From assembly GCF_900099825.1 (NCBI RefSeq), contig NZ_LT629693.1:4227001-4291000 (forward strand): 64,000 nt of DNA, in the 5' to 3' direction. Below, piece by piece: positions 1 through 8,565 of this stretch. Under the pieces are notes generated by a model that saw nothing but the letters and a program-made list of their open reading frames with translations, had not been told where the DNA came from and did no database searches. The DNA comes from Bradyrhizobium ottawaense (GTDB lineage Bacteria; Pseudomonadota; Alphaproteobacteria; Rhizobiales; Xanthobacteraceae). How positions within the stretch are numbered: the first letter of the stretch is position 1; every line of letters begins with the position of its first letter. The position numbers were made by a program, and so were the translations under genes.

Positions 1-1
1 G

Positions 2-697
2 ACCTGGACCATCGAAATCGGCGACGACGTGTTTTCGGCCTCCGCCCAGGGCGGCAGCGCCGGGCTGTTGAAGGCGTTTTCCGGCGGCTCGGGCTCCGGC
101 GCCAGCCAGGGCCGGGTCGTCAACGGCGCGCTGGTCTCCACTTCCTATGTCGCCACCACCACGACCCAAAAGAAATCCGAGACCATCCGGCTGAACCTCG
201 CCAATGGCGGGGTGAAGGATTTTTCGATCGATCCGGTGCCGCCTGTTGATGCCGACCGCATCGCCGTCACCGAGGCGCAGCGCAAGAACGTGCTCGATCC
301 CATGACCGGCTCGATGATCCGCGTGCCCGGCACCGGCGAGCTGCTGACGCCCGATGCCTGCCGCACCGGCACCGGCGTGTTCGACGGCCGCCTGCGCTAC
401 GACCTCAAGCTCGATTACAAGCGCATGGAAACCGTCAAGGCCGAGCACGGCTATCACGGCCCCGCGGTGGTCTGCGCGATCTATTTCACGCCGGTGGCGG
501 GCTACATTCCCGATCGCCCGGTGATCAAATGGCTCGCCAACCAGCGCAACATGGAAGTCGCCTTCGTTCCCGTCGCCGGCACCCGCATCCTGGTGCCGTT
601 CCGCATGATCATCCCGACGCCGCTGGGCCCCGCGATGCTGGAAGCGACGTCGTTCGTGACCTCAGCGGCGCCGCCAAGGGTCGCGAAGACGCAGTGA
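2..697 (+). CDS. DUF3108-type conserved protein, 5' end outside window
   Basis: The reading frame is open to the left edge, so the N-terminus, probably with a signal peptide, is missing. A GTG at position 29 is in frame but TWTIEIGDD is already encoded before it, so I do not treat it as the start. The 232 visible residues show the beta-rich, W-x-I-E/T-I-x-G-D pattern and the late VAFVPVAGTRILVPFRM stretch of DUF3108 proteins, an exported family of unknown function. It ends with TGA and is followed by palindromic repeats rather than a gene. The family call is from pattern memory only; the function is unknown. Confidence 0.65.
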   Translation, partial: TWTIEIGDDVFSASAQGGSAGLLKAFSGGSGSGASQGRVVNGALVSTSYVATTTTQKKSETIRLNLANGGVKDFSIDPVPPVDADRIAVTEAQRKNVLDPMTGSMIRVPGTGELLTPDACRTGTGVFDGRLRYDLKLDYKRMETVKAEHGYHGPAVVCAIYFTPVAGYIPDRPVIKWLANQRNMEVAFVPVAGTRILVPFRMIIPTPLGPAMLEATSFVTSAAPPRVAKTQ

Positions 698-730
698 TTT
701 TACACGGTAAAGGAGCCGACCTCCTCAGCT

Positions 731-820
731 GTCATTGCCGGGCTTGACCCGGCAATCCATCGCCTTCGAAAGAAGCTTTTGCGAAGAGGATGGATGCCCG
801 GGTCAAGCCCGGGCATGACG
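731..820. repeat. Intergenic palindrome, GCCGGGCTTGACCCGG type
   Basis: Two inverted arms, GTCATTGCCGGGCTTGACCC and a matching arm ending GGTCAAGCCCGGGCATGAC, flank a short GAAAGAAGCTTTTGC centre. Each arm can also fold on itself. Related sequences recur at 12995-13129, 20354-20475, 48471-48597 and the right window edge. Confidence 0.8.
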
Positions 821-1115
821 AGATTGGACCTGAATCCATCTTGACTCTTCATCGCTTCTGATTCGACTCCGCGCCTGCGCCGTTCTTAACGTTTCCGCCG
901 AAAAACCTGTTCTTGTGGAGGCCTCTCAAACTTGATCTAGTGTCGTCTCGATCGCAGCCACGCGAGATGTTGCGGAGAACGAACCCGGTTTGGGGTGGAG
1001 TCAGCGATTCGGACGCGATTCGTTCCAGACTCGTTCCAGAACTTAAGCGCGACCGCATCGCCGTCGCAGAATGAAACAGAATCGGCGAAAACCATGCCGA
1101 GGCACAAAGGTTTTC

Positions 1116-1188
1116 CGTCATTGCGAGCGAAGCGAAGCAATCCAAAGAAAGAATGGATTGCTTCGTCGCTTCGCTCCTCGCAATGACG
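1116..1188. repeat. Intergenic palindrome, CGTCATTGCGAGCGAAGCG type
   Basis: The arms CGTCATTGCGAG(C)GAAGCGAAGCAATCC and its inverted partner ending CGCAATGACG surround AAAGAAAGAA. It lies just upstream of the Suv3-like helicase. A near copy sits at 6804-6878. Confidence 0.85.
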
Positions 1189-1217
1189 CCGCAGACAGCA
1201 AGAAACACCCGTAAAAT

Positions 1218-4200
1218 ATGGCTTTCTCTCATTCCCCGTTCGGCCACGAACGCGCACCCGGCGCAGGCGTCACCGCCGTGCTCGGGCCGACCAACACCGG
1301 CAAGACGCATCTGGCGATCGAGCGGATGCTGGCGCATTCCTCCGGCGTGATCGGCCTGCCGCTGCGGCTCTTGGCGCGCGAGGTCTATAACAAGATCGTC
1401 GATCGCGCCGGCGCCGAGAGCGTCGCGCTGATAACCGGCGAAGAGAAGATCAAGCCGAAAAATCCGCGCTACTGGGTCTCGACCGTCGAGGCGATGCCAC
1501 GCGATATCGACGTATCTTTTTTGGCCGTCGACGAAATCCAGATCGCGGCGGATCTGGAGCGCGGTCACGTCTTCACCGATCGCATCCTGCACCGCCGCGG
1601 CCGCGACGAGACGCTGCTGCTGGGGGCTGCGACGATGCGCCCCATCATCGAGCGGCTGCTGCCGGGCGCTTCCATCGTCACAAGGCCGCGGCTGTCGCAG
1701 CTTGAATTCGCCGGCGACCGCAAGATCACGCGCCAGCCGCGACGAACTGCCATTGTCGCGTTCTCGGCCGACGAGGTCTATGCGATTGCGGAACTGATAC
1801 GGCGGCAGCACGGCGGTGCGGCCGTGGTGCTGGGCTCGCTGTCGCCCCGCACCAGGAATGCGCAGGTCGCGATGTTCCAGAACGGCGACGTCGACTATCT
1901 CGTGGCGACCGATGCCGTCGGCATGGGCCTCAACCTCGATGTCGATCACGTCGCCTTTGCGTCCGACCGCAAGTACGACGGCTACCAGTTCCGCCGCCTC
2001 AACCCGTCCGAATTCGCGCAGATCGCCGGCCGCGCCGGGCGCGCCACCCGCAACGGTACTTTTGGCACCACCGGCCGCTGCGCGCCGTTCGAGCCGGAGC
2101 TGGTCAACGCGCTGCAGAACCACACCTTCGACAGCGTCAAAATGCTGCAGTGGCGCAATTCGAAGCTGGATTTTGCTTCCCTGGGGTCGCTGCAGGTCTC
2201 CCTGGCGGTGTCGCCCAGCCACGAGGCTCTGACCCGCGCGCCGATTGCCGAGGATCTGCGCGTGCTCGACCACGCCGCCCGCGACGGCGATGTCAGGGAC
2301 ATGGCCCATGGCGCGGCCGCCGTGGAACGGCTGTGGGACGCCTGCCAGATCCCGGATTACCGCCGGCTGGCGCCGGCCGCCCATGCCGAACTCGTGACCA
2401 CGCTGTACGGTTTTCTGATGAAAAACGGCCGGATTCCCGATGCATGGTTCGCCGCCCAGGTCGATCAGGCCGATAATGCCAATGGCGATATCGACACGCT
2501 ATCGGGCCGGATCGCGCAAATCCGCACTTGGACCTTCGTCGCCAACCGACCGGACTGGCTTTCCGACCCCGATCACTGGCAAGGGATCACGCGCGAGGTC
2601 GAAAATAAATTGTCCGATGCGCTGCATGAACGGCTCACGGAGCGTTTCGTTGACCGCCGTACCAGTGTATTGATGCGCCGCCTGCGGGAGAACAGTGTTT
2701 TGAATACGGAAATTGGCAAGACCGGCGAAGTGATTGTGGAAGGCCATGCGATCGGCCGCCTCGACGGATTCACCTTTGCGCCGGATGCAGCAGAAGCCGG
2801 CAGCGATGCCAAGGCGCTGCAGGCGGCGGCGCAACAGGTATTGGCCGGCGAGATCGACGCGCGCGCGGAGAAACTTAGCACGGCCCCCGACGATCAGTTC
2901 GTGCTGGCCTCCGACGGCACCATCCGCTGGACCGGCGATGCGGTGGCCAAACTCGTCGCCGCCGACGACGCGCTGCATCCGCGGGTGCGCATCATTGCCG
3001 ACGATCGCCTGAACGGCGCGCCGCGCGAGGCGGTGCAGACGCGCCTCGATCTGTGGCTGAAGACGCATATCGAAAAGCTGCTGGGTCCGCTGTTCGGGCT
3101 GTCGAAGGCTGAAGACATCACCGGCATCGGCCGCGGCATCGCGTTCCAGCTGGTCGAAGCACTCGGCGTGCTCGAGCGCACCAAAATCTCCGCCGAGATG
3201 AAGGATCTCGATCAGGCGTCGCGCGCGACCTTGCGCAAATACGGCGTCCGCTTCGGCGCCTATCACATCTATTTCCCGGCGCTGTTGAAGCCCGCGGCGC
3301 GCGCGCTGGCGTCGTTGCTGTGGGCCGAGAAGCAGGACAATGTCGACATGTCGGCGTTGTCGGGCGCGCAGCATCTGGCGAGTTCGGGCCGCACCTCGTT
3401 CCCGGTCGACAAGGCGCTGCCGCGCGACGCCTATCGGCTGCTCGGCTATCGCCAGTGCGGCGAGCGCGCGGTGCGCGTCGATATTCTGGAACGTCTCGCC
3501 GATCTGATCCGTCCTGCGCTAGCCTGGCGCGAGAGTTCGCCCGGCGAAAAGCCGGCCGGCGCGTTCGACGGCCGCAGCTTTGTGGTGACGCAGGCGATGA
3601 CCTCGCTGACGGGATCGGCGGGCGAAGATTTCGCCTCGATCCTGCGCGCGCTCGGTTATCGCATGGACCGCCGCGCGCCGCTGCCGCCGAAGCCGGTACA
3701 CCTGGCTGAAGCCGCGCCCGCAGAGCCCGTCGCGGATGAGGACGCGGGACCGGCCGAAATCACGATCGCGGATATTATCGATCAGCAGATGTCCGGCGAT
3801 CCCGCGCCGTCGGCAGGGCTGCTGCCTGCGGTCGACGCCGTGCCTGCCGCGAGCGAGGAAGCTCCTGCTGCTGCGCCGGAGCCTGTTGTGGAAGTCGCGC
3901 CGACGCTCGCGCCTGTCGAGGCCGCGCCCGTCGAGGCCGCGCCTGTTGAACCCGCTGTCGCGGAAGCGCCTGCGGAGACTGCCTCCGAGCCCGTACCGGA
4001 AGCTGCTGCCACTGACGCTGCGCCGGCCGAAGCCGCCGCTGGCGCCGAGGCAAACCCCGATGCGCCGGCAGAACCGGTGCTGATCGACGTCTGGCGGCCC
4101 GGCGGCCGTTCGGACGAGCGCCGTCCGCATCACGACCGCAACCGCCAGCGCCATCACGGCCGCCCGCAAGGTGACGCGCAGCCCGCTGCCGCCGCCGGCG

Positions 4201-4676
4201 AAGGCGTTGCCGAGGGGGCGCCACGCGAGCAGCGCCACCGGCGCGGCCGTCGCAACAACGAGTTCAGAAAGCCCCGCGAAGGCGCGCCGGCAGACGGCGC
4301 CGTCGCGGCTGCCGCACCGGCTGAAGGCGCGCCGGCTGCGCCCGAGGCGCGCACCGAGCGTCCGCGCTTCGAGGGCAAGGGCCGCGACAGGGACAAGAGC
4401 GGGGCTGATCGTCCCGACCGGAAATTCGGCGGCGGCGATCGCAACAAGGGCGGCGACCGCAACAAGGGTGGCGGTGACCGCGCTCCGCGCGACAAGGGCC
4501 GCGATTTCGGCGGACGTGACAAGGGCGGTCGCGACAAGCGCGACAGCGGCCCGTCGCACCGTCAGTGGGCCACCACGGCAGCACCTCGCGACCGCGACCG
4601 TCCGGCCGATCCGAATTCGCCGTTCGCCAAACTGGCGGCGCTGAAGGAACAGCTCGCCGGCAACCGGAAAGAATAG
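1218..4676 (+). CDS. Suv3-like DExH RNA helicase with long basic tail
   Basis: This 1152-residue protein resembles the mitochondrial Suv3 helicases, ATP-dependent RNA helicases that work with RNA-degrading enzymes, and is expected in the cytoplasm. Walker A GPTNTGKT is at residues 23-30, the DExH-type box DEIQ at 105-108, a motif-III-like GAATM near 136-140, and motif VI QIAGRAGR at 268-275 after the YLVATDAVGMGLNLD segment typical of the family. The helicase and its C-terminal domains end near residue 815. Beyond that the chain is Ala/Pro/Glu-rich (about 820-955) and then Arg/Gly/Asp/Lys-rich with RDK and GGDRNK repeats to the end, probably disordered and RNA-binding. It starts at ATG 1218; no strong ribosome site is visible. 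A small S4-domain RNA-binding gene follows 54 bases downstream and may be co-transcribed. Confidence 0.85.
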   Translation: MAFSHSPFGHERAPGAGVTAVLGPTNTGKTHLAIERMLAHSSGVIGLPLRLLAREVYNKIVDRAGAESVALITGEEKIKPKNPRYWVSTVEAMPRDIDVSFLAVDEIQIAADLERGHVFTDRILHRRGRDETLLLGAATMRPIIERLLPGASIVTRPRLSQLEFAGDRKITRQPRRTAIVAFSADEVYAIAELIRRQHGGAAVVLGSLSPRTRNAQVAMFQNGDVDYLVATDAVGMGLNLDVDHVAFASDRKYDGYQFRRLNPSEFAQIAGRAGRATRNGTFGTTGRCAPFEPELVNALQNHTFDSVKMLQWRNSKLDFASLGSLQVSLAVSPSHEALTRAPIAEDLRVLDHAARDGDVRDMAHGAAAVERLWDACQIPDYRRLAPAAHAELVTTLYGFLMKNGRIPDAWFAAQVDQADNANGDIDTLSGRIAQIRTWTFVANRPDWLSDPDHWQGITREVENKLSDALHERLTERFVDRRTSVLMRRLRENSVLNTEIGKTGEVIVEGHAIGRLDGFTFAPDAAEAGSDAKALQAAAQQVLAGEIDARAEKLSTAPDDQFVLASDGTIRWTGDAVAKLVAADDALHPRVRIIADDRLNGAPREAVQTRLDLWLKTHIEKLLGPLFGLSKAEDITGIGRGIAFQLVEALGVLERTKISAEMKDLDQASRATLRKYGVRFGAYHIYFPALLKPAARALASLLWAEKQDNVDMSALSGAQHLASSGRTSFPVDKALPRDAYRLLGYRQCGERAVRVDILERLADLIRPALAWRESSPGEKPAGAFDGRSFVVTQAMTSLTGSAGEDFASILRALGYRMDRRAPLPPKPVHLAEAAPAEPVADEDAGPAEITIADIIDQQMSGDPAPSAGLLPAVDAVPAASEEAPAAAPEPVVEVAPTLAPVEAAPVEAAPVEPAVAEAPAETASEPVPEAAATDAAPAEAAAGAEANPDAPAEPVLIDVWRPGGRSDERRPHHDRNRQRHHGRPQGDAQPAAAAGEGVAEGAPREQRHRRGRRNNEFRKPREGAPADGAVAAAAPAEGAPAAPEARTERPRFEGKGRDRDKSGADRPDRKFGGGDRNKGGDRNKGGGDRAPRDKGRDFGGRDKGGRDKRDSGPSHRQWATTAAPRDRDRPADPNSPFAKLAALKEQLAGNRKE

Positions 4677-4691
4677 AGTTTTATTTCTGAC

Positions 4692-4712
4692 GCGTTTTCT
4701 GCGCGAAAACGC
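4692..4712 (+). terminator. Hairpin between helicase and S4 gene
   Basis: GCGTTTTC, a 5-base loop and GAAAACGC form an 8-bp stem followed by only TTTG. It may attenuate transcription or be the end of a dispersed repeat (compare 44043-44086); as a terminator it is weak. Confidence 0.35.
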
Positions 4713-4730
4713 TTTGCCTGCGAGACATAT

Positions 4731-5000
4731 TTGGAGCGACAGCGTCTCGATAAATGGCTGTGGCACGCGCGGGTGGTGAAGGCGCGCACCTCGGCTGCTG
4801 CGCTGGTCGAGGCCGGTCACGTCCGCATCAACGGCGTGCGCGAGAAAGCGCCGGGACATGCCGTGAAGCCCGGCGACGTCCTCACCATCGCGCTCGATAA
4901 CAGCGTGCGCGTCCTCAAGGTCGCGGGATTCAGCGAGCGGCGCGGCGATGCGGCAGCCGCGCGCGTGCTCTACGAGGATTTGCAGAACGCCAAGCCGTAA
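4731..5000 (+). CDS. hslR: S4-domain RNA-binding protein, Hsp15-like
   Basis: This 89-residue protein begins at a TTG codon and opens with ERQRLDKWLWHARVVKARTSAAALVEAGHVRINGVREK, the S4 fold signature of the Hsp15/HslR family. Hsp15 binds stalled 50S subunits that carry peptidyl-tRNA and recycles them. The length is short, as is usual for alphaproteobacterial members. It follows the Suv3-like helicase, so two RNA-binding proteins sit together. The family assignment is clear; the exact ribosome-rescue role is inferred. Confidence 0.8.
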   Translation: MERQRLDKWLWHARVVKARTSAAALVEAGHVRINGVREKAPGHAVKPGDVLTIALDNSVRVLKVAGFSERRGDAAAARVLYEDLQNAKP

Positions 5001-5132
5001 CTATCTGCAAAGGGCTGGCGGGACGGATGAAAACGCCCGGTTTGAGCGCGTTGCTTCCCTTGCGGCAGCGCACTTCATGCGCTACGCAAACCCCGGAAAA
5101 CTATCCCCTTCGGAGCCTGTTCGGAGTCCTGG

Positions 5133-5471
5133 ATGACTTACGTCGTCACTGAAGCCTGCATCAAATGCAAATATACCGACTGCGTTGAAGTCTGCCCCGT
5201 CGACTGCTTCTACGAGGGCGAGAACATGCTGGTCATCCATCCCGACGAATGCATCGACTGCGGCGTCTGCGAACCCGAATGTCCCGCCGACGCCATCAAG
5301 CCGGACACCGAGCCGGGGCTGGAGAAGTGGCTCGAGGTCAACACCGAATACGCCAAGAGCTGGCCCAACATCACCCAGAAGAAGGACCAGCCGCCGGACG
5401 CAAAGGAATTCGAGGGCGTCGAAGGCAAGTTCGAGAAATATTTTTCCAAGGAACCCGGTTCCGGCGACTGA
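5133..5471 (+). CDS. fdxA: 7Fe ferredoxin FdxA
   Basis: This 112-residue ferredoxin carries [18 protein letters not shown] (Cys9, 12, 17, 21, 25) and a second cluster motif [11 protein letters not shown] (Cys40, 43, 46, 50). The arrangement matches the Azotobacter FdI type, which binds one [3Fe-4S] and one [4Fe-4S] cluster. The C-terminal extension with WPNIT and a Lys/Asp-rich end is also typical of FdxA. It serves as a low-potential cytoplasmic electron carrier; its partner is not evident here. The ATG start gives the canonical [14 protein letters not shown]-terminus. Confidence 0.92.
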   Translation: MTYVVTEACIKCKYTDCVEVCPVDCFYEGENMLVIHPDECIDCGVCEPECPADAIKPDTEPGLEKWLEVNTEYAKSWPNITQKKDQPPDAKEFEGVEGKFEKYFSKEPGSGD

Positions 5472-5626
5472 TTCGCGGGTCCCACGCCGACCCAAAAAAG
5501 CCGGTTAGGTCCGCTCCGGACCTGATCCAGCCCCGATCTGAACCAAATAAAGCCTGCTGATTTAACCCTGTTGACGGACTTATGACGGAAAGGTCTCCGT
5601 AAAGGTCCGGAATGGGGCGTAAATCA

Positions 5627-5654
5627 TTGATTTTTGCGGAAAATGTGCTATATT
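5627..5654 (+). promoter_or_regulatory. Sigma-70-type promoter for carD
   Basis: TTGATT and TATATT are separated by 16 bases in an AT-rich stretch about 100 bases before the longest carD reading frame. No other promoter-like pair of similar quality is seen in the fdxA-carD gap. Confidence 0.5.
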
Positions 5655-5907
5655 GGGCACAATACAAGCCAAACCCGGTCATGCGTACCATGTGGCCGTC
5701 GGTGGGTTCCCGTAAAAACATCGAACAGGGGCGTGGCAGTTCCGCGCGCAGGCTGTGTCACAGAAAACGCGTAAAAAGAGTGCTTCTAAGACCACTAAAA
5801 AAGCCGCTGCGGCCAGCCGCAGCGCACCCAAAGGCCGTGCGAAGGCGCCTGTAAAGGACGCCAGGAAGGTCGCGGCCACAAAGTCCTCGAAAAATAAAAG
5901 AAGCGCA

Positions 5908-6729
5908 ATGCCAGATAAGACTGCCAAAACTGCCGCGAAAGCGACGGGCTCGAAGGCCACTGCTTCGAAGGTCGCTCCCAAGATTGCCGCTGTTGCTCCG
6001 AAGCACGTAGCCCCCAAAGCTTTGGCCCCCAAGGCTGTGGCTCCCAAGGCCGCTGCCGTGGTCGCGCCGAAGGCTGCCGTGAAGCCGGTGGCTGCCGCCC
6101 CCAAGATCGAAGAGCCGAAGAAGGTCGTGACCCAGCGTCAGGGCTTCAAGGCCAATGAATTCGTGGTCTATCCCGCTCACGGCGTCGGCCAGATCCTGGC
6201 GATCGAGGAGCAGGAAATCGCAGGCGCCCGGCTTGAGCTGTTCGTGATCAATTTCATGAAGGACAAGATGACGCTCCGCGTGCCGACCGCCAAGGTCGCC
6301 AATGTCGGCATGCGCAAGCTGTCCGAGCCGGCGCTGGTCAAGAAGGCGCTCGAAACCCTCAAGGGCCGCGCCCGCGTCAAGCGCACGATGTGGTCGCGCC
6401 GCGCGCAGGAATACGAAGCCAAGATCAATTCGGGCGACATCGTCGCCATCGCCGAAGTGGTCCGCGATCTCTACCGTTCGGAATCGCAGCCCGAGCAGTC
6501 CTACAGCGAACGCCAGCTCTATGAAGCCGCGCTGGATCGCCTGTCGCGCGAAATCGCCGTAGTCCAGCATTCGACCGAGACCGAAGCGGTCAAGGAAATC
6601 GAAAGCCAGCTCGCCAAGAGCCCGCGCCGCGGCGCCAAGACCGACGCGACGGACGCGACCGGTGACGCCGACGAGGCCGATGTCGAAGCCGACAGCGATG
6701 ACACTGCGGTGGCGGACGAAGCCGCCTGA
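5908..6729 (+). CDS. carD: CarD family transcriptional regulator
   Basis: CarD/CdnL proteins bind RNA polymerase beta and stabilise open promoter complexes. The CarD_N/TRCF-like domain begins near residue 78 (QGFKANEFVVYPAHGVGQI) and runs through the helical C-domain with RAQEYEAKINSGD and SERQLYEAALDRLSREIA. Before it lies a Lys/Ala/Pro tail built on APK repeats, and an Asp/Glu-rich tail follows it. I chose ATG 5908, preceded by AAAAGAAG. The frame continues upstream to GTG 5755 with 51 more Lys/Ser/Ala residues that also look coding, so the tail may be longer. A good terminator follows. Confidence 0.85.
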   Translation: MPDKTAKTAAKATGSKATASKVAPKIAAVAPKHVAPKALAPKAVAPKAAAVVAPKAAVKPVAAAPKIEEPKKVVTQRQGFKANEFVVYPAHGVGQILAIEEQEIAGARLELFVINFMKDKMTLRVPTAKVANVGMRKLSEPALVKKALETLKGRARVKRTMWSRRAQEYEAKINSGDIVAIAEVVRDLYRSESQPEQSYSERQLYEAALDRLSREIAVVQHSTETEAVKEIESQLAKSPRRGAKTDATDATGDADEADVEADSDDTAVADEAA

Positions 6730-6750
6730 AAGAATCCCACGGATTAAATG

Positions 6751-6779
6751 AAAAGCCCGGTCGAAAGACCGGGCTTTTT
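6751..6779 (+). terminator. Rho-independent terminator after carD
   Basis: AAAAGCCCGGTC, a GAAA tetraloop and GACCGGGCTTTTT form a 12-bp stem with a U-run, 21 bases after the carD stop codon. Confidence 0.92.
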
Positions 6780-6803
6780 GTTTGGGGGCCGTATCTCGCC
6801 ACC

Positions 6804-6878
6804 CGTCATTGCGAGCGTAGCGAAGCAATCCATACTTTCTTCGTGGCTGTGGATTGCTTCGCTACGCTCGCAATGACG
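6804..6878. repeat. Intergenic palindrome, CGTCATTGCGAGCGTAGCG type
   Basis: Near-perfect inverted arms of about 29 bases surround TACTTTCTTCGTGGCTG. It is a second copy of the 1116-1188 family. Confidence 0.85.
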
Positions 6879-6953
6879 GTGAGGATGACACGCTTCCGCC
6901 TTCGCTCGTTAGCTTCGGCGGACAAGTCGCTTGTCCGGGATGACGAGTAGTTT

Positions 6954-7048
6954 CGCAGGGTGGGCAAAGGCGCTTTTGCGCCGTGCCCACCATTCTGCTC
7001 GACATGTTATGCAAGATGGTGGGCACGCTTCGCTTTGCCCACCCTACG
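6954..7048. repeat. Intergenic palindrome, GGGTGGGCAAAGGCGC type
   Basis: GCAGGGTGGGCAAAGGCGC and GCTTTGCCCACCCTACG are outer arms; inner GTGCCCACCAT and ATGGTGGGCAC pair as well. It ends just 3' of the convergent M48 protease gene. A variant lies at 17353-17475. Confidence 0.8.
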
Positions 7049-7053
7049 AAAAC

Positions 7054-8544
7054 TCAATCCACCACGATCTTCACGCGATCGCGCGTCTTGACCTGCGCAT
7101 GCTGGTCCAGCCCGTTGAGAATCCGGAACCGTTCGGCGGGGCGGTCGACGCCGGCCATGCGGTGGGCGAGGGATTCCACGGTGTCGCCGGGCTGCACGGT
7201 GATGACTTTTATGCGCAACGGTCGAGCCGCTTGAATCTCTTCGAGCGTCAGGCGGCGGAACGAGTTGACGGTTTCGCGCGCGTTGCGCTCGCTCTCGGTG
7301 GACTTCTGCTTGGTGGCGAAGATGAAGCGGTAGACGTCGCTGCCGAAGCGCAGCGCGTAGACCTTGAACTGCCAGCTGTCGCCATGCGCGGTCGCCGCCG
7401 CCGCCGGGAAGCCGTTGATGGTGATGTCCTCGGTCGAAGACTTCTCGACGCCTTCCATCCAGCCGGAATTGAGATACTCGCCGAGCGACTGCTCCGCCGG
7501 CACCCGCACCACGTCGAAGCGCATCGCCTGCGTGCCGCCCTCGCGCACGCCGATCACGGCTTGCGCGGTGTTATCCAGCGTGAAGGTGTCGGGGGCCTGG
7601 AAGGTGAAGCCGAGTTTCGGATGCAGGAAGCGGCGGCCGCGCACGAAACCCTCGCTGGGGTCTTCGCCATAGACGATGTTGTCGATCGCGGCGAGGTAGG
7701 TTTCGCGGTCGCGCTCGCCGCCCTCGGGCGAGGTGTATTGCCGGGCGCTGGCCTGCGCGTTCTGCACCCGTTCCGGCGTCGCCGGATGCGAGGACAGAAA
7801 ATCCTGCGCGCGTGGATCGAGCGAAGTCTTGCCGGCCTTCAGCGCGGCATTGCGTTCCATCGAGGTCAGGAAGCGCGCCGCGCCGTAGGGATCGAAATGC
7901 GCCTTCGCCGAGATGCCGACGCCGATGCCGTCGGCCTCGAACTCCTGCGTGCGCGAGAAGCTCGCCATCGTCAGTTTTGTTTTCGCCAGCGCCAGCGCGG
8001 TCAAATCAGGGTCGTTGCTCATGTCGGTGACGACGCGCGTCACCACCGCCGCCTGCCGCGCCTGGTCCTCGCGGATCGAGGCGTGCTTGGCGAGTACATG
8101 CGCCATCTCGTGAGAGAGCACCGAGGACAGTTCCGAGGTGTCGCTGGCAAGGGCGATCAGGCCGCGCGTCACATAGAGCTGGCCGGTCGGCAGCGCGAAT
8201 GCGTTCACCGCGCCGGAATTGAGGATGGTCACCTTGTAGGCCTGGTCCGGGCGATCGGACGCCGCGACCAGCCGGTCGACGGTCTTGCCGATCAGCGCCT
8301 CCAGCCTCGGATCGTCATAGGCACCGCCATAGGAGGACAGGATGCGCTCATGCTCGCGCTCGCTGGCGGGCGTCTGCGCCACGGTGCGGTTCGGCTTGAT
8401 CGGCGAGATGGCCGAAGACGGCGCCGCGGTCTCGAACCGGCCAATATTGCCACAGGCTGAAAGCGTGAAAGCGGCGCACAAAAGTACAGTCGCCGCAAAA
8501 AAGCGGCGCCTGATGCCTCGCTCGCGATGTTCCGCACACGCCAT
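7054..8544 (-). CDS. M48 family metalloprotease, lipoprotein, LysM-like C-terminus
   Basis: This is a zinc protease of the BepA/YfgC-like M48 group. With the ATG at 8544 (TTG at 8556 is an alternative) it has a basic, hydrophobic leader ending in lipobox LSAC (Cys31), so it should be a periplasmic lipoprotein. The zinc site HEMAH is at 145-149 and the third ligand lies in EFEAD at 201-205. A substrate-binding middle region follows. The last ~55 residues (VQPGDTVESLAHRM ... FRILNGL ... VKIVV) resemble a LysM module that could hold it at peptidoglycan. Family members degrade misassembled outer-membrane proteins; that role is inferred. Confidence 0.88.
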   Translation of the reverse strand: MACAEHRERGIRRRFFAATVLLCAAFTLSACGNIGRFETAAPSSAISPIKPNRTVAQTPASEREHERILSSYGGAYDDPRLEALIGKTVDRLVAASDRPDQAYKVTILNSGAVNAFALPTGQLYVTRGLIALASDTSELSSVLSHEMAHVLAKHASIREDQARQAAVVTRVVTDMSNDPDLTALALAKTKLTMASFSRTQEFEADGIGVGISAKAHFDPYGAARFLTSMERNAALKAGKTSLDPRAQDFLSSHPATPERVQNAQASARQYTSPEGGERDRETYLAAIDNIVYGEDPSEGFVRGRRFLHPKLGFTFQAPDTFTLDNTAQAVIGVREGGTQAMRFDVVRVPAEQSLGEYLNSGWMEGVEKSSTEDITINGFPAAAATAHGDSWQFKVYALRFGSDVYRFIFATKQKSTESERNARETVNSFRRLTLEEIQAARPLRIKVITVQPGDTVESLAHRMAGVDRPAERFRILNGLDQHAQVKTRDRVKIVVD

Positions 8545-8565
8545 CACGTCAGCCAATCGTGATCT

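Noticed and set aside
849..2384. Long minus-strand reading frame opposite the helicase
   Set aside because: It mirrors the GC-rich codon pattern of the Suv3-like gene and shows no protein family features; the part before 1218 covers a palindrome.
4171..4644. Arg/Ala-rich frames overlapping the helicase tail
   Set aside because: They arise from the low-complexity GC-rich tail coding sequence in other frames.
6931..8460. Plus-strand reading frame of about 500 codons opposite the M48 gene
   Set aside because: HEMAH, lipobox and LysM-like features are on the minus strand; the plus frame is a shadow with Arg/Gly/Ala composition.
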